In this document: positions 18,599 to 28,101 of the stretch, in pieces
Layout: each line of letters begins with the position of its first letter
How positions within the stretch are numbered: position 1 is the first letter of the stretch
Source of the DNA: Anaerolineales bacterium UBA6055
GTDB taxonomy: Bacteria; Chloroflexota; Anaerolineae; Aggregatilineales; Phototrophicaceae
DNA length: 64,000 nt
Assembly: GCA_002428985.1 (NCBI GenBank)
Contig: DIYL01000002.1
Span: forward strand, 186,001-250,000
Direction: 5' to 3'
The notes under the pieces: model-generated
Seen by the model: only the letters and a program-made list of their open reading frames with translations
Database searches by the model: none
Told to the model about the DNA's origin: nothing
Position numbers and translations under genes: made by a program

Positions 18599-19624
18599 AT
18601 GACATATGAGGCTATAAAGCAACAGTTTAATAATGAAAAAACCTATACAGGTGTTGTCCAATTACGCCAAGATAGCGATGTAATCTGGTCTAAAAGTTAT
18701 GGGTATCGGCAAGTAGCAGACCAACTTCCAAATACAATTAATACACGGTTTGGCATTGCATCCGGTACAAAGTTATTAACAGGTGTTGCGGTTTGCCAAC
18801 TTGTCGAACAAGGTAAAATACAATTTGAGTCTCGATTACAAGATGTCTTGGATTTTGAATTTCCTAATTTTGATACCAATGTAACCGTTTATCATCTGCT
18901 TACTCATACAAGTGGCATCCCGGATTATTTCGATGAAGAGACAATGGATGATTTCGGTGCATTGTGGATTGATCGACCAACGTACACCATTCACTCACCC
19001 AAAGATGTTTTACCCCTGTTTCAGAATCAGCCCATGAAGTTCCCACCTGAAACACGTTTTCACTACAATAATGCAGGGTTCATTCTACTTGGGCTAATCA
19101 TCGAAGCGGTATCAGGTCAATCATACACAGAATATGTAACCGACAATATCTTAAAGCCTGCAAATATGACTCACTCGGGTTTCTTCTCGATGGACAGGCT
19201 TCCAGCAAATACAGCACTCGGTTATGTCAACTATGGTGAAGATAATCCGCAAACAAACATCTTCCAGATCCCATATGTGGGCAGTTCTGATGGTGGTGTT
19301 TTTGTGACGGCATCTGATGTTGGACATTTTTGGGATGCACTACTTGGGAACACTTTATTGAGTCCAGAGATGACACAACAAATGTTAAAGATTCACGTTA
19401 AAGAGAATGATGATCCAGCAGACGACACTCACTACGGGCTCGGCATTTGGCTCCAAGCACAAGATAATCAACCGACAGCGTATTATGGTGTCGGCACAGA
19501 CCCGGGTGTCGCATTTGCATCAGCTTATATTCCTACAAAAAACATCGATATAACATTGATAAGCAATACAGAGACTGAAGAATTTTGGCAATTATTCAAA
19601 ACAGCATTAGATAACTTGATCTAA
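18599..19624 (+). CDS. Beta-lactamase-related serine hydrolase (class C / DD-peptidase fold)
   Basis: 341 residues of the serine beta-lactamase-like family, which includes esterases and DD-peptidases. The nucleophile motif S-x-x-K is FGIASGTKLLTG (Ser55, Lys58), the second motif Y-x-N is FHYNNAGFILLG near residue 158, and the third motif region lies in YYGVGTDPGVAFASAYI near the end, where the usual HTG/KTG is not exact. No signal peptide is visible, so it is probably cytoplasmic. The substrate is unknown. Its stop overlaps the stop of the convergent metalloprotease gene by four bases. Confidence 0.88.
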   Translation: MTYEAIKQQFNNEKTYTGVVQLRQDSDVIWSKSYGYRQVADQLPNTINTRFGIASGTKLLTGVAVCQLVEQGKIQFESRLQDVLDFEFPNFDTNVTVYHLLTHTSGIPDYFDEETMDDFGALWIDRPTYTIHSPKDVLPLFQNQPMKFPPETRFHYNNAGFILLGLIIEAVSGQSYTEYVTDNILKPANMTHSGFFSMDRLPANTALGYVNYGEDNPQTNIFQIPYVGSSDGGVFVTASDVGHFWDALLGNTLLSPEMTQQMLKIHVKENDDPADDTHYGLGIWLQAQDNQPTAYYGVGTDPGVAFASAYIPTKNIDITLISNTETEEFWQLFKTALDNLI

Positions 19625-20259
19625 CGGCGCACACCTTGAGAAAACCCTGTTGCAAAATAACGCGCCACAGTAATTTCGACCTCATTCAAGTTCGTGCCAT
19701 TCGTACCAGAATACATGAGTTGATTGGGGTCGAACAAATGATGATGCAAGCCCAATATATGTCCAACTTCGTGACTACTGACGCGTTCGTCATTAACTGT
19801 CGGCTCGTCGTTGACAAAGTAAACTTGACTGTTGAGCATAATGCCATTCGGTCCACCAATATGCTTTGAATAAAACCCGTTGATTTGCGATACATTGTCT
19901 ATGGGTATCTCACCCTCGCCTACAGCAATAAAGAACGATTGAAATTGACCATCTAAAATATCCTCTAATACATCTTTGGGTACTTCTAAATACCCAATAT
20001 GTTGCAGATCTAATTCAATATTTGCCTGTGACCAGATGTCGTTCATCTTTTCATGGATAATCTGCATGTCATCTTCCGTACGAACCGTAGATACATCAGG
20101 GTCAGGATTGTCTATATCATCCACAAGTAAAAACATCGATAAGGTCATTGTGAGCGTAGGAGGCGTTTGTATTTCAATTTCTTCGGGGTCATCATCTTGC
20201 GCAATAATCGTCATAATAGACGCAAACAATAAAGTAAAGATTATCAAAAATCGTAACAT
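19621..20259 (-). CDS. Secreted zinc metalloprotease, metzincin type
   Basis: 212 residues with an N-terminal signal peptide (MLRFLIIFTLLFASIMTIIA, cut near residue 20). The zinc site is HEVGHILGLHH (His163, Glu164, His167, His173), matching H-E-x-x-H-x-x-G-x-x-H, and a Met-turn follows at LMYSG (about 181-185). This is the metzincin layout, closest to matrixin-like M10 proteins. The chain is short, with no propeptide cysteine switch recognised between signal and catalytic part. It likely acts on proteins outside the cell. Confidence 0.85.
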   Translation of the reverse strand: MLRFLIIFTLLFASIMTIIAQDDDPEEIEIQTPPTLTMTLSMFLLVDDIDNPDPDVSTVRTEDDMQIIHEKMNDIWSQANIELDLQHIGYLEVPKDVLEDILDGQFQSFFIAVGEGEIPIDNVSQINGFYSKHIGGPNGIMLNSQVYFVNDEPTVNDERVSSHEVGHILGLHHHLFDPNQLMYSGTNGTNLNEVEITVARYFATGFSQGVRR

Positions 20260-20377
20260 AGAGGTCTATCCTATCTATAAAATACTTGCGTAGCATACGA
20301 ATCAATCCTTGCGCTATGATAACATTTCCATAAGATATATTGGTGTCTATTGAAATAAAAACGGGACTTTCTCTATT

Positions 20378-21472
20378 ATGCAAACCCTCACATTACGTCA
20401 GCTAAACCGCACTTTATTATCCCGTCAACATCTGCTCCACCGTCATGAAATCGCACCGATGGAAGCAATCGAAGCACTCGTCGGATTACAATCACAAATT
20501 CCAAATCCGCCGTATATCGGTCTATGGACACGTCTAAAACACTTTAGGCGGGATGACCTCACACAACTCATGAACGAGCGAAAAGTTGTGCGTGCCCCAT
20601 TGCTACGTTCAACCCTACATTTAATGACTGTGGACGACCACCAGAAATTCCAATCAGTTCTACAACCAGCGTTAGATCGTGCTCTGCGATCGTTCTATGG
20701 CAAACGAGCACAAGGGCTCGATATAGATGCACTCGTCAAGTATGCTGAGCCGTTCATAGAAGAAGAACCGCGCACCACAGGCGAGATAAAACAAATGTTA
20801 TTGGAGATATTCCCAGATAAAGACGGGGATGCTATGGCATATGCCATCCGCAATAATTTGCAATTGATACAAGTTCCACCCGGTGGTACATGGGGCGCAG
20901 GCACACGTGCATCCTATACCACTGCCAAAGCATATCTCGGTGCAGCAACACCATCCAATCTCGAAACACTATTGCATCGTTATCTAGCAGCATTTGGTCC
21001 AGCAAGTATCATGGATTTTCAAGCATGGATCGGCATCACCAGTTTAACCTCGACCATCAAACCTATGATGAAAAATCTTGCGGTCTACAAATCACCAGAG
21101 GGCAAAGAATTACTTGATCTACCAAATATGCAAATTCTTGATGAGAGCACCCCTGCACCCATCCGCTTTATTCCAGACTATGATAATTTGCTGGTCTCGC
21201 ATAAAGATCGTAACCGGATCATTGCTGATGATGATCGTAAATATGTATTTTTATCGGCAGCGCGTGTACTGGGAACCGTATTAATTGATGGATTTGTTGG
21301 CGCGACATGGAAAGTTACACGCGAAAAAGATATTGCAACACTACGTGTCATCCTATTTGAACAAACTAACAATGACACTATTGATCAAATTAAAACCGAA
21401 GGATTAGCGTTATTACAATTTATTGAAAACGAAGCAACATCTTATGCAGTTGAAGTGAGCTCACAAGAGTAA
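20378..21472 (+). CDS. Winged-helix protein of the AlkZ / HTH_42 family, probable DNA glycosylase
   Basis: 364 residues. The family is built of tandem winged-helix domains and includes AlkZ, a glycosylase that removes DNA crosslinks made by azinomycin B, and E. coli YcaQ. The catalytic Q-x-Q motif is visible as Gln38 and Gln40 in ALVGLQSQIPNPPY. Other family parts are RAPLLRSTLHLMTVDDHQ and FIPDYDNLLVSHKDRNRII, and the C-terminal WKVTREKDIATL. The lesion it acts on is unknown. It stands upstream of the histidine genes on the same strand with a 107-base gap. Confidence 0.88.
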   Translation: MQTLTLRQLNRTLLSRQHLLHRHEIAPMEAIEALVGLQSQIPNPPYIGLWTRLKHFRRDDLTQLMNERKVVRAPLLRSTLHLMTVDDHQKFQSVLQPALDRALRSFYGKRAQGLDIDALVKYAEPFIEEEPRTTGEIKQMLLEIFPDKDGDAMAYAIRNNLQLIQVPPGGTWGAGTRASYTTAKAYLGAATPSNLETLLHRYLAAFGPASIMDFQAWIGITSLTSTIKPMMKNLAVYKSPEGKELLDLPNMQILDESTPAPIRFIPDYDNLLVSHKDRNRIIADDDRKYVFLSAARVLGTVLIDGFVGATWKVTREKDIATLRVILFEQTNNDTIDQIKTEGLALLQFIENEATSYAVEVSSQE

Positions 21473-21579
21473 ATTTAACAACACCCTAAACTCGCAACAC
21501 TACCCGTTTAAACGATTGCATGGTACGCTTTTGCTCTGTAAATGAAGACAATCATCACACGGAGAAACACATAAAGCTT

Positions 21580-23145
21580 ATGGCATCCGCAAACAAAATA
21601 CATGCCTTGCGCGGACTGCGTGACGTATTCAGCAAGGATTATGCCAAACAGCGTCACATCCAAGAACAGCTTGAAAATCACTTACGACTTTACGGCTATT
21701 CACCGATTGATTTACCGATCCTAGAAAATACCGAATTGTACCTACGGAAATCAGGCGAAGACATTGCATCGAGACTATACGAATTCACCTTTAAAAGTCG
21801 CCGGATTGCGCTACGCCCTGAAGTAACTGCCTCAATATTACGAGCGTATGTCGACCAGATGCAAGATGAGCCATTACCGCTGAGACTGCAATATTCAGGT
21901 CCTGTCTTTCGCTACGAAAAACCCCAGCAAAACCGGTATCGGCAATTTACGATGATCGGTGCAGAAATGCTCGGTGGGAGTGGGACAATCGCTGATGCAG
22001 AGATATTGCATCTTGCCTGTGCCGGACTCGAAAAACTCGACATCACGCGCTATAAGCTCATCATCGGGCATACGGCAATTTTAGAAGACTTTCTACATAA
22101 ACTCGGATTACGTAAGCAACTACTCAACTTCTTGCTTCGGAATATGGAAAATATCCGAAAACGGGGGATGCCCTACGTGATTGAGCGCCTACGTGAAATC
22201 TTCCCTGAGCTTGAATTTGATGCGGATAACTTACAAGATGCGCATCAAGATGACAATAAAGGGCATAATTTAATTAATGTTCTCCGTGAGATGAGCAATG
22301 AAGAAGCTCACGAAGCTATAACCGAGTTTTTGCATAACCTCAATATTCAAATCGATACCAACCGTGATGAACACGATGTAATCGACCGTCTGTTACACAA
22401 AATTCGCGAGGATGAACAAGGTCCTAAGCTACGGATGGCATTGGATTACATGCAGAAGTTAAGTGAACTTGTCGGCATGCCGGATGAAGTTCTCGCACAA
22501 GCAACTGAATTAGTGAATGAATACGACGTCAACCCTGATGCACTCACTGAAATCAAAAATTTACTCGATGCATTCTCATGGCATGGAGGCATCCAAGGTG
22601 ATATTGAACTCGATTTTGGGTTGAATCGTGGGTTAAATTATTACACAGGCTTGATGTTCGAAATTCATTATCCATCAGACGGTGAAGAAGATATTCAACT
22701 GTGTGGCGGCGGACGGTATGATAACCTGATTACTGTTTTAGGCGGTAACTCACCCACCTCTGCACTCGGATTTGCTTATGGTATCGAACGTATCGCGTAT
22801 GTACTCAATGATGACGACCTCATCATGCCTGTAAACCACCCACATGTGTATGTCATCCCAATTGCACAGGAAGACTTCGCGTATAGTTTTGAAATTGCAC
22901 AAACGCTACGTGCTTCTAATCATGTTGTTGAGGTCAGTGTAGATAATCGAAACTTAAAGAAATCACTTAAACACGCCGATAAACGACAGGCGCAACTTGT
23001 TATTATTGTTGGCGAAGATGAACGCACATCACGGCAAGTCGTCATCCGTGATATGCAAAATCATAACGAACAAACCGTTGCCTATGACGACATTCAACAA
23101 ATCGTAGAAGGGTTGTTAGCTGACCATGTACAACAACACATCTAA
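21580..23145 (+). CDS. HisZ/HisS-like class II synthetase paralogue next to hisG
   Basis: 521 residues from ATG 21580 (an in-frame ATG at 21520 would add 20 residues unlike the family). Class II core parts are present: RIALRPEVTASILRAY, motif 2 FRYEKPQQNRYRQF, then the HisZ-like GAEMLGGSGTIADAEILHLA, RGLNYYTGLMFEI and CGGGRYDNL. A true histidyl-tRNA synthetase reads RGLDYYTG; here the Asp is Asn. A C-terminal anticodon-binding-like domain (VYVIPIAQEDFAYSFEIAQ, KSLKHADKRQAQLVIIVGED) is retained, which HisZ usually lacks, and the middle region is about 100 residues longer than usual. It may be the regulatory subunit of ATP phosphoribosyltransferase or a tRNA synthetase. The last 20 bases overlap hisG. 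Confidence 0.75.
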   Translation: MASANKIHALRGLRDVFSKDYAKQRHIQEQLENHLRLYGYSPIDLPILENTELYLRKSGEDIASRLYEFTFKSRRIALRPEVTASILRAYVDQMQDEPLPLRLQYSGPVFRYEKPQQNRYRQFTMIGAEMLGGSGTIADAEILHLACAGLEKLDITRYKLIIGHTAILEDFLHKLGLRKQLLNFLLRNMENIRKRGMPYVIERLREIFPELEFDADNLQDAHQDDNKGHNLINVLREMSNEEAHEAITEFLHNLNIQIDTNRDEHDVIDRLLHKIREDEQGPKLRMALDYMQKLSELVGMPDEVLAQATELVNEYDVNPDALTEIKNLLDAFSWHGGIQGDIELDFGLNRGLNYYTGLMFEIHYPSDGEEDIQLCGGGRYDNLITVLGGNSPTSALGFAYGIERIAYVLNDDDLIMPVNHPHVYVIPIAQEDFAYSFEIAQTLRASNHVVEVSVDNRNLKKSLKHADKRQAQLVIIVGEDERTSRQVVIRDMQNHNEQTVAYDDIQQIVEGLLADHVQQHI

Positions 23146-24166
23146 TGAAAACCTGATTCTTGCACTACCCAGTAAAGGACAACTCGGGGAAAGTTCCGCT
23201 AATTTTTTGGGTAAAGCGGGATTGAACATCTATAAACCGAATAAACGCCAATATACGGCAACCATTCCAAGCTTACCTAAGTGCGAGGTTGTTTATCAAC
23301 GTCCGACAGATATTTTCGCTAAGGTCAATGAAGGGCGCGTCGATATCGGTATCACCGGACTTGATATTGTGATGGAATACACCGAAGACTCTGACGATGT
23401 CATGGTTATTGAAAAACTCGGATTCGGTAAATGTGAGCTCTTATTAGCTGTTCCAGATTCGTGGATTGATGTTACATCCATTGCTGATCTTGCTGACCTC
23501 AGCTTGCGTAACCAATCGACTGGTAAGCAATTACGCATCGCGACAAAATATAGCAATCTGACAAAAAGTTACCTCTATCGTCAGGGGATTTCGCACTTCT
23601 TGCTAGTCCATGCGGATGGCGCAATGGAAGCCGCGCCACGTATGGGATATGCCGATATGATCTCGGACTTATCCGAAACCGGAACAACCCTACGCGAAAA
23701 TCATATGCGTCCAATTGATGGCGGTGTCATCGTAGAATCCGAATCTGTACTGATTGGTAACAAGCGTACACTCCGCAACTCTCCCGAAAAACTCGAAACA
23801 TTGCGCGAAATGATCGAACTCATCGAAGCACATAAACGTGCGCGTAAATTTGTATCATTGCGTGCCAACATCAAAGGCGACTCGGTAACTGATGTACAAG
23901 ACCGTATTCTAGCGAATGAAGCACTTAGTGGTACAAAAGGTCCCGGTGTCGTTGAAGTCGCTAGTCCGGCAGGTATGACAGATAAGTGGTTCGAGACAAA
24001 TTTGCTTGTTCCCTCTAATTTGATCCATAAGACAATGCAACACCTACGTGCGCTTGGTGGCACAGATATTATCGTCCATCGTCCAGATTATGTCTTTGAT
24101 GATCGGTCAGAAACCTATAACCGCTTTGAAGAGATGCTCTATGCAGACGACAAGGTAAGCATTTAG
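23126..24166 (+). CDS. hisG: ATP phosphoribosyltransferase HisG, long form
   Basis: 346 residues. Catalyses the first step of histidine synthesis, joining ATP and PRPP. The periplasmic-binding-like catalytic domain starts LILALPSKGQLGESSANFL, includes DIGITGLDIVMEY and the PRPP loop HADGAMEAAPRMGYADMI (relatives have a GxxE-APxLGxAD pattern). About 75 residues after residue 250 (VSLRANIKGDSVTDVQDRIL to GGTDIIVHRPDYVF) form the regulatory domain of the long form, which usually binds histidine and works without HisZ. The start ATG at 23126 lies inside the preceding gene; a TAATG at 23143 is out of frame. A terminator follows. Confidence 0.93.
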   Translation: MYNNTSNENLILALPSKGQLGESSANFLGKAGLNIYKPNKRQYTATIPSLPKCEVVYQRPTDIFAKVNEGRVDIGITGLDIVMEYTEDSDDVMVIEKLGFGKCELLLAVPDSWIDVTSIADLADLSLRNQSTGKQLRIATKYSNLTKSYLYRQGISHFLLVHADGAMEAAPRMGYADMISDLSETGTTLRENHMRPIDGGVIVESESVLIGNKRTLRNSPEKLETLREMIELIEAHKRARKFVSLRANIKGDSVTDVQDRILANEALSGTKGPGVVEVASPAGMTDKWFETNLLVPSNLIHKTMQHLRALGGTDIIVHRPDYVFDDRSETYNRFEEMLYADDKVSI

Positions 24167-24179
24167 TCACTAAACAATA

Positions 24180-24205
24180 GGGGCAAGTTTTTCTCCACTT
24201 GTCCC
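24180..24205 (+). terminator. Terminator-like hairpin after hisG
   Basis: GGGGCAAGT (24180-24188) pairs with ACTTGTCCC (24197-24205), with one G-T pair and an 8-base loop. No T-tract follows directly. Confidence 0.6.
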
Positions 24206-24247
24206 AACACATTATTTTTGAAAAACACTATTTTGAGGACAATAATT

Positions 24248-25087
24248 ATGACAAATATGGGTATCTTACATCCTGGTGCGATGGGTATTTCGATTGCAGC
24301 ATCAGCAAAATCAACCGGACATGACGTGTATTGGGTATCGGCTGGACGGAGCGAAGAATCGCGTCAACGTGCTGAAGAACACGGTTTAACTTCACTCGAT
24401 ACGCTAGAAGACCTGTGCAAAACCTGCGAAATTATTATCTGTGTTTGTCCATCTCATGCAGCTGAAGATGTTGCGCAACAAGTCATTGATGTAGGTTTTA
24501 CAGGACTATATTGTGATGGCAACGCAATTTCGCCACAAAAATCTCAGGGGATTGGCGAAAAACTTACCGCCGCAAATATCGACTATGTTGATGGCAGTAT
24601 TGTCGGTCCACCTGCATGGAAACCAGACACAACCCGTTTCTATTTGTCCGGTCAATCTGCCGACCAAGTCAAAGCTTTATTTGATAATTCTGTTACAACA
24701 GCGATGGTCATCGGCGATGAAATTGGACGAGCATCAGCATTAAAGATGGTGTTTGCTGCCCAGACAAAAGGCTTCACGGCATTAATCTGTGCGATTCAAG
24801 CAACAGCAGAAAAACTCGGCGTCCGTGAAGACCTCGATAATGAATGGACAATGCGTGATACTGACTCAGTAGAACAAACACAAAATCGAGTTCGCAATGT
24901 CACAGCAAAAGCATGGCGATTTTCAGGTGAAATGCAAGAAATCGCAGATACATTTGGAGAGGCTGGCTTACCAAACGGATTTTTCCTTGGGGCATTGGAT
25001 GTGTATGAACGCATCGGACATTTCAAAGGTGCAGATGAAACCCCAGAATTGATTGATGTCTTGCAAGCATTGATTGATGGTAAATAA
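24248..25087 (+). CDS. NAD(P)-dependent oxidoreductase with DUF1932 C-terminal domain
   Basis: 279 residues of the 6-phosphogluconate / hydroxyisobutyrate dehydrogenase-like group. The N-terminal Rossmann fold starts MGILHPGAMGISIAASAKST (G-x-x-G-x-x-G/S pattern), followed by IIICVCPSHAAEDVAQQV and VDGSIVGPPAWKPDTTRFYL. The C-terminal all-helical part (IGRASALKMVFAAQTKGFTA with the conserved Ser-x-x-K position near the active site) matches DUF1932. The substrate is unknown. ATG 24248 is used because GAGGA at 24235-24239 precedes it by 8 bases; an earlier in-frame TTG at 24218 has no such site. Confidence 0.88.
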   Translation: MTNMGILHPGAMGISIAASAKSTGHDVYWVSAGRSEESRQRAEEHGLTSLDTLEDLCKTCEIIICVCPSHAAEDVAQQVIDVGFTGLYCDGNAISPQKSQGIGEKLTAANIDYVDGSIVGPPAWKPDTTRFYLSGQSADQVKALFDNSVTTAMVIGDEIGRASALKMVFAAQTKGFTALICAIQATAEKLGVREDLDNEWTMRDTDSVEQTQNRVRNVTAKAWRFSGEMQEIADTFGEAGLPNGFFLGALDVYERIGHFKGADETPELIDVLQALIDGK

Positions 25088-25094
25088 CACAAAA

Positions 25095-25126
25095 TGGGGC
25101 GATATATCACATCACTTTTCGCCCCA
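25095..25126. terminator. Convergent terminator hairpin
   Basis: GGGGCGA (25096-25102) pairs with TCGCCCC (25119-25125), extended by a T-A pair, around a 16-base loop. It lies between two convergent genes, so it can serve both. Confidence 0.55.
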
Positions 25127-25135
25127 AGAAATAGA

Positions 25136-26377
25136 CTATGCAGGTTGTGGTTGGTACATCAGATATTCAGTAACAATCTCTGACTCTGTTTTGACCATCG
25201 GTAAGACCAGCCACATCAAATTTATGACGACGAGTGATGACAATAAACACCACGCACACACTGCCCCAATGACAAACGGTTCAAGGAATGTCAAGTAAAT
25301 TGTAAATAAACCTGCCAACACAACCACAGTCTGAAGCATGACAACAAAACGATAACGGAATGCTTGCGGGGCAACAATGATTATCAGGCTAATCCCCAAC
25401 ATCAATGTGTACCCAAGCAACCCTAGAACGCCGACAGGAATACCCATGATGAACGCGTATTCGCTCTGTTGAACTGCGTTACAATCACCAATTACACCAC
25501 AAACAGCTGGATTTGCAGTCATCTCGATATAGGCCATGTAAGCCGATAAAGCTAACCCGACAACTGTTAAGATGACAACCGCAGTCTGTATCCGATTGCC
25601 AAATACGGCTAAACCACTGACCATCAATAATCCGAAGAAGGTCACACCAATCACAACCAATGCCATCGCATTCGTCTCGGATGCCAACAAAATAGAGACT
25701 GTCAGAAGCGAGACTACAATGGTTGATAGCACAACGATCAAGCGTGGAACAAATATCGGGAAACCACCCTCTCGGGTAACCCCAATACCGATCACACTAA
25801 TAATAAGCCCCACCAGAATCATAATTGTAATCACACTAGCCACCGGATCATGTTCCCAAATTGCATTAAATGGGCTAATCGACTCTACGGGTGTGGTTTC
25901 AAGTGTTTCAGCAGGAGCGTCAACAGGTTGCGCAGCATTATTTTGCGCGACCCACTCTTGATAAGCGATTTGCATCACAGGGAATTGTGGTACAGGGATC
26001 CCACCGTTAAGCAAACCAACTTCCGTAATGACAGGTAACTGGGTGGGAATCTGAATACTACCGACAAGAATTTGTTCGTCGATAATCATCATCGGCACAC
26101 CACGATTACCTGGCGGAATGCTGTAGTGCTGATAAGCAGATTGTGCCATCATTTGACCGGATTCGGTTGTGACATCTACCATAAATACAACGAGATCATC
26201 ACCAAATTGTTCTCGTATGGGTGGTAAATCTTCTAAGATGACTTGATGACAATGGGAACAGCTTGGGCTAAAGAATAATACGGCATAAACCTTGCCATCA
26301 CTCTGTGTATTTGCAGTAAAACTCGGCAACATTAATAAAATGAAGCTAAGTAAGATAAAGCGTTTTAAAATAGACAT
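25136..26377 (-). CDS. Thioredoxin-like domain fused to vitamin K epoxide reductase (VKOR) domain
   Basis: 413 residues. A signal or anchor helix at 1-22 leads to a thioredoxin-like domain with the redox motif CSHC (Cys40 to Cys43 in FFSPSCSHCHQVIL) and the cis-proline region GVPMMIIDEQILVGS. From about residue 190 come several membrane helices, then the VKOR part: AVCGVIGDCNAVQQSEYAFI (loop cysteines and conserved Ser), the helix GIPVGVLGLLGYTLML, and the CxxC active site VCAWCLLSS. The pair should make disulfides in exported proteins. The usual bacterial fusion has thioredoxin at the C-terminus; here it is at the N-terminus. The ATG at 26377 is chosen for its GGAG nine bases upstream; an in-frame TTG at 26392 lacks one. 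Confidence 0.9.
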   Translation of the reverse strand: MSILKRFILLSFILLMLPSFTANTQSDGKVYAVLFFSPSCSHCHQVILEDLPPIREQFGDDLVVFMVDVTTESGQMMAQSAYQHYSIPPGNRGVPMMIIDEQILVGSIQIPTQLPVITEVGLLNGGIPVPQFPVMQIAYQEWVAQNNAAQPVDAPAETLETTPVESISPFNAIWEHDPVASVITIMILVGLIISVIGIGVTREGGFPIFVPRLIVVLSTIVVSLLTVSILLASETNAMALVVIGVTFFGLLMVSGLAVFGNRIQTAVVILTVVGLALSAYMAYIEMTANPAVCGVIGDCNAVQQSEYAFIMGIPVGVLGLLGYTLMLGISLIIIVAPQAFRYRFVVMLQTVVVLAGLFTIYLTFLEPFVIGAVCAWCLLSSLVVINLMWLVLPMVKTESEIVTEYLMYQPQPA

Positions 26378-26476
26378 ACAAACACTCTCCAACTATTCGT
26401 TCGACTATACTCCAATTATCAAGAGCATTGTCAAATTCCAATAGTGAAGAATGTCACAACTTACTTTGCTAAGTGT

Positions 26477-27268
26477 TTAATCTGTTAATGCTTGTTGAGC
26501 GGTATCTCGCGCAAGTGCATATTCAAGTGTATCGTCACCAGCAGATAGCATATAGCCACCATAAATCGCATGTCCAGCCTGCATCCAAAAACAATCGACA
26601 TCATTAAATCCAGCGGATTCCAACCATTTTAATTGATGAAATAGTGGCGACGGTTTATCGAAATCGTCAGGCACGCGATAATAATTCCAATCTTCAGACT
26701 CAAACAATTGGAATAATTTGTCATCACCTGTCAAATCTTGCGATGCTTGCTTTGCACTGGCATCCCATGTTGCTTGGAATAGTTCGTTGGCTTGCTTACG
26801 TTGCGGAAGGACAAGGTCTGCAATCAAAAATGCACCGCGTGTCGACATTTGCTCATTAACCGCCTTGAACAATGCTTGCTTGCCATCACCCGTTAAATGA
26901 TGAATACATAGCGATGACACCACCACATCCGCATCGGCCATTAATCCATACCAATCCGATTGCAACATATCAAATGCGCCAACTTCTGCACGATCGCCAA
27001 ATTCATTCAATCGTGTAGCTGTTTCATCACGCATCGACTGTTCGAAATCTAACGCGAGTAATGATGCATTGGGAAATGCAGACAGAATTGCATAGGATAA
27101 ACGTCCTTCGCCAGAAGCGAGCTCAACCACTCTAAACGCATCATCCCGTCCAAATGGAATCAATGTAAGCAAGGTTGCCAGTTGCTCGATCCGTGCAGGT
27201 ACAGCAATCTGTGCCAGTTGTCTATAAGTATCAGAAATAGACTGTGACCATTTTTCTGCGTCAGTCAT
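26477..27268 (-). CDS. Class I SAM-dependent methyltransferase
   Basis: 263 residues. SAM-binding motif I is FRVVELASGEGRLSYAIL, motif II NASLLALDFEQSM carries the acidic ribose ligand, and the post-I strand reads VGAFDMLQSDW; SSLCIHHLTGDGKQALF is the motif IV/V region typical of small-molecule methyltransferases. The acceptor substrate is unknown. The ATG is one base beyond the TAA of the HAD gene (GGATAAACAATG), so the two genes are probably translated together. Confidence 0.88.
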   Translation of the reverse strand: MTDAEKWSQSISDTYRQLAQIAVPARIEQLATLLTLIPFGRDDAFRVVELASGEGRLSYAILSAFPNASLLALDFEQSMRDETATRLNEFGDRAEVGAFDMLQSDWYGLMADADVVVSSLCIHHLTGDGKQALFKAVNEQMSTRGAFLIADLVLPQRKQANELFQATWDASAKQASQDLTGDDKLFQLFESEDWNYYRVPDDFDKPSPLFHQLKWLESAGFNDVDCFWMQAGHAIYGGYMLSAGDDTLEYALARDTAQQALTD

Positions 27269-27271
27269 TGT

Positions 27272-28066
27272 TTATCCATTCGCACTACGTAATGCATCAA
27301 TCAGTTCTGGTAAACCCGCAAAAACAAGATCTGCTTGAATATCATTCGTTTTCGCAGATTCTTCTGTTTCTACACCAGTAAGGACAAGCGCAGTTTTAAT
27401 ACCGAGTGCCTGCGCACCTTGTATATCTGTCCCAATTCGATCACCGATCATCAATGTTTCTTCTGGTTGTGTACCAAGTGTGCGTAATGCAGATTCAAAC
27501 ATGCCTTTTTCAGGTTTCCCAATAATTGTTGGCGACACATCCGATGCAGCTTCAATCAACGCGAGAATACTCCCTGCACCGGGTACAAGCCCTGCAGGTG
27601 AAGGGAATGAGCTATCAGGATTTGTCCCGACAAATGGCGCACCTGCCCGAATATTCAGTGTAGCGGTTCGCATTTTGGTATATGTGAGGTCAAAATCTAT
27701 CCCACAGACGACCACTTCCGCACCATCTTCGACTAACACAAAACCTGCATGTACCAAAAGTTGTTTGAGGCCATCACCACCAACAACATATAATTTTGTC
27801 CCCGCTGGATAAGTCTGTTGTAAATAGCTAACAGTCGCTGTACCACTTGTAACTATATTATGTTGCTGAATACCATCAACACCCATGTTGCCAAGTTTAT
27901 AGATGTAGTCGTCGGGTGTCTTACGGCTATTATTTGTTGCCAGAATAAAGGGCATGTTCACTTCGTGGAGAAAATCAAAAAGGGCATTCAGTCCGGGAAG
28001 TGGTTGCACCCCACGCCATAACACCCCATCCATATCAGAAATGATTGCTTTAATATTTTCGAGCAA
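27272..28066 (-). CDS. HAD superfamily phosphatase, NagD / phosphoglycolate phosphatase-like
   Basis: 264 residues of HAD subclass IIA. Motif I AIISDMDGVLWRG has the nucleophile Asp and general acid Asp; the second motif is FILATNNSRKTPDDY, and the last is MIGDRIGTDIQGAQALGIKT with the metal-binding Asp pair. The IIA cap domain lies between (FDLTYTKMRTATLNIRAGAPF and FVGTNPDSSFPSP). Substrates in the family are nucleotide and sugar phosphates. The start is TTG at 28066, with AGAGG upstream; the first in-frame ATG would cut off the catalytic motif. Confidence 0.9.
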   Translation of the reverse strand: MLENIKAIISDMDGVLWRGVQPLPGLNALFDFLHEVNMPFILATNNSRKTPDDYIYKLGNMGVDGIQQHNIVTSGTATVSYLQQTYPAGTKLYVVGGDGLKQLLVHAGFVLVEDGAEVVVCGIDFDLTYTKMRTATLNIRAGAPFVGTNPDSSFPSPAGLVPGAGSILALIEAASDVSPTIIGKPEKGMFESALRTLGTQPEETLMIGDRIGTDIQGAQALGIKTALVLTGVETEESAKTNDIQADLVFAGLPELIDALRSANG

Positions 28067-28101
28067 GACGGTTGTATCCTCTCAAGTAATTGATCTACCG
28101 T

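Noticed and set aside
25074..25298. Short plus-strand frame across the convergent terminator
   Set aside because: It overlaps the end of the dehydrogenase and the VKOR gene and contains the terminator hairpin.
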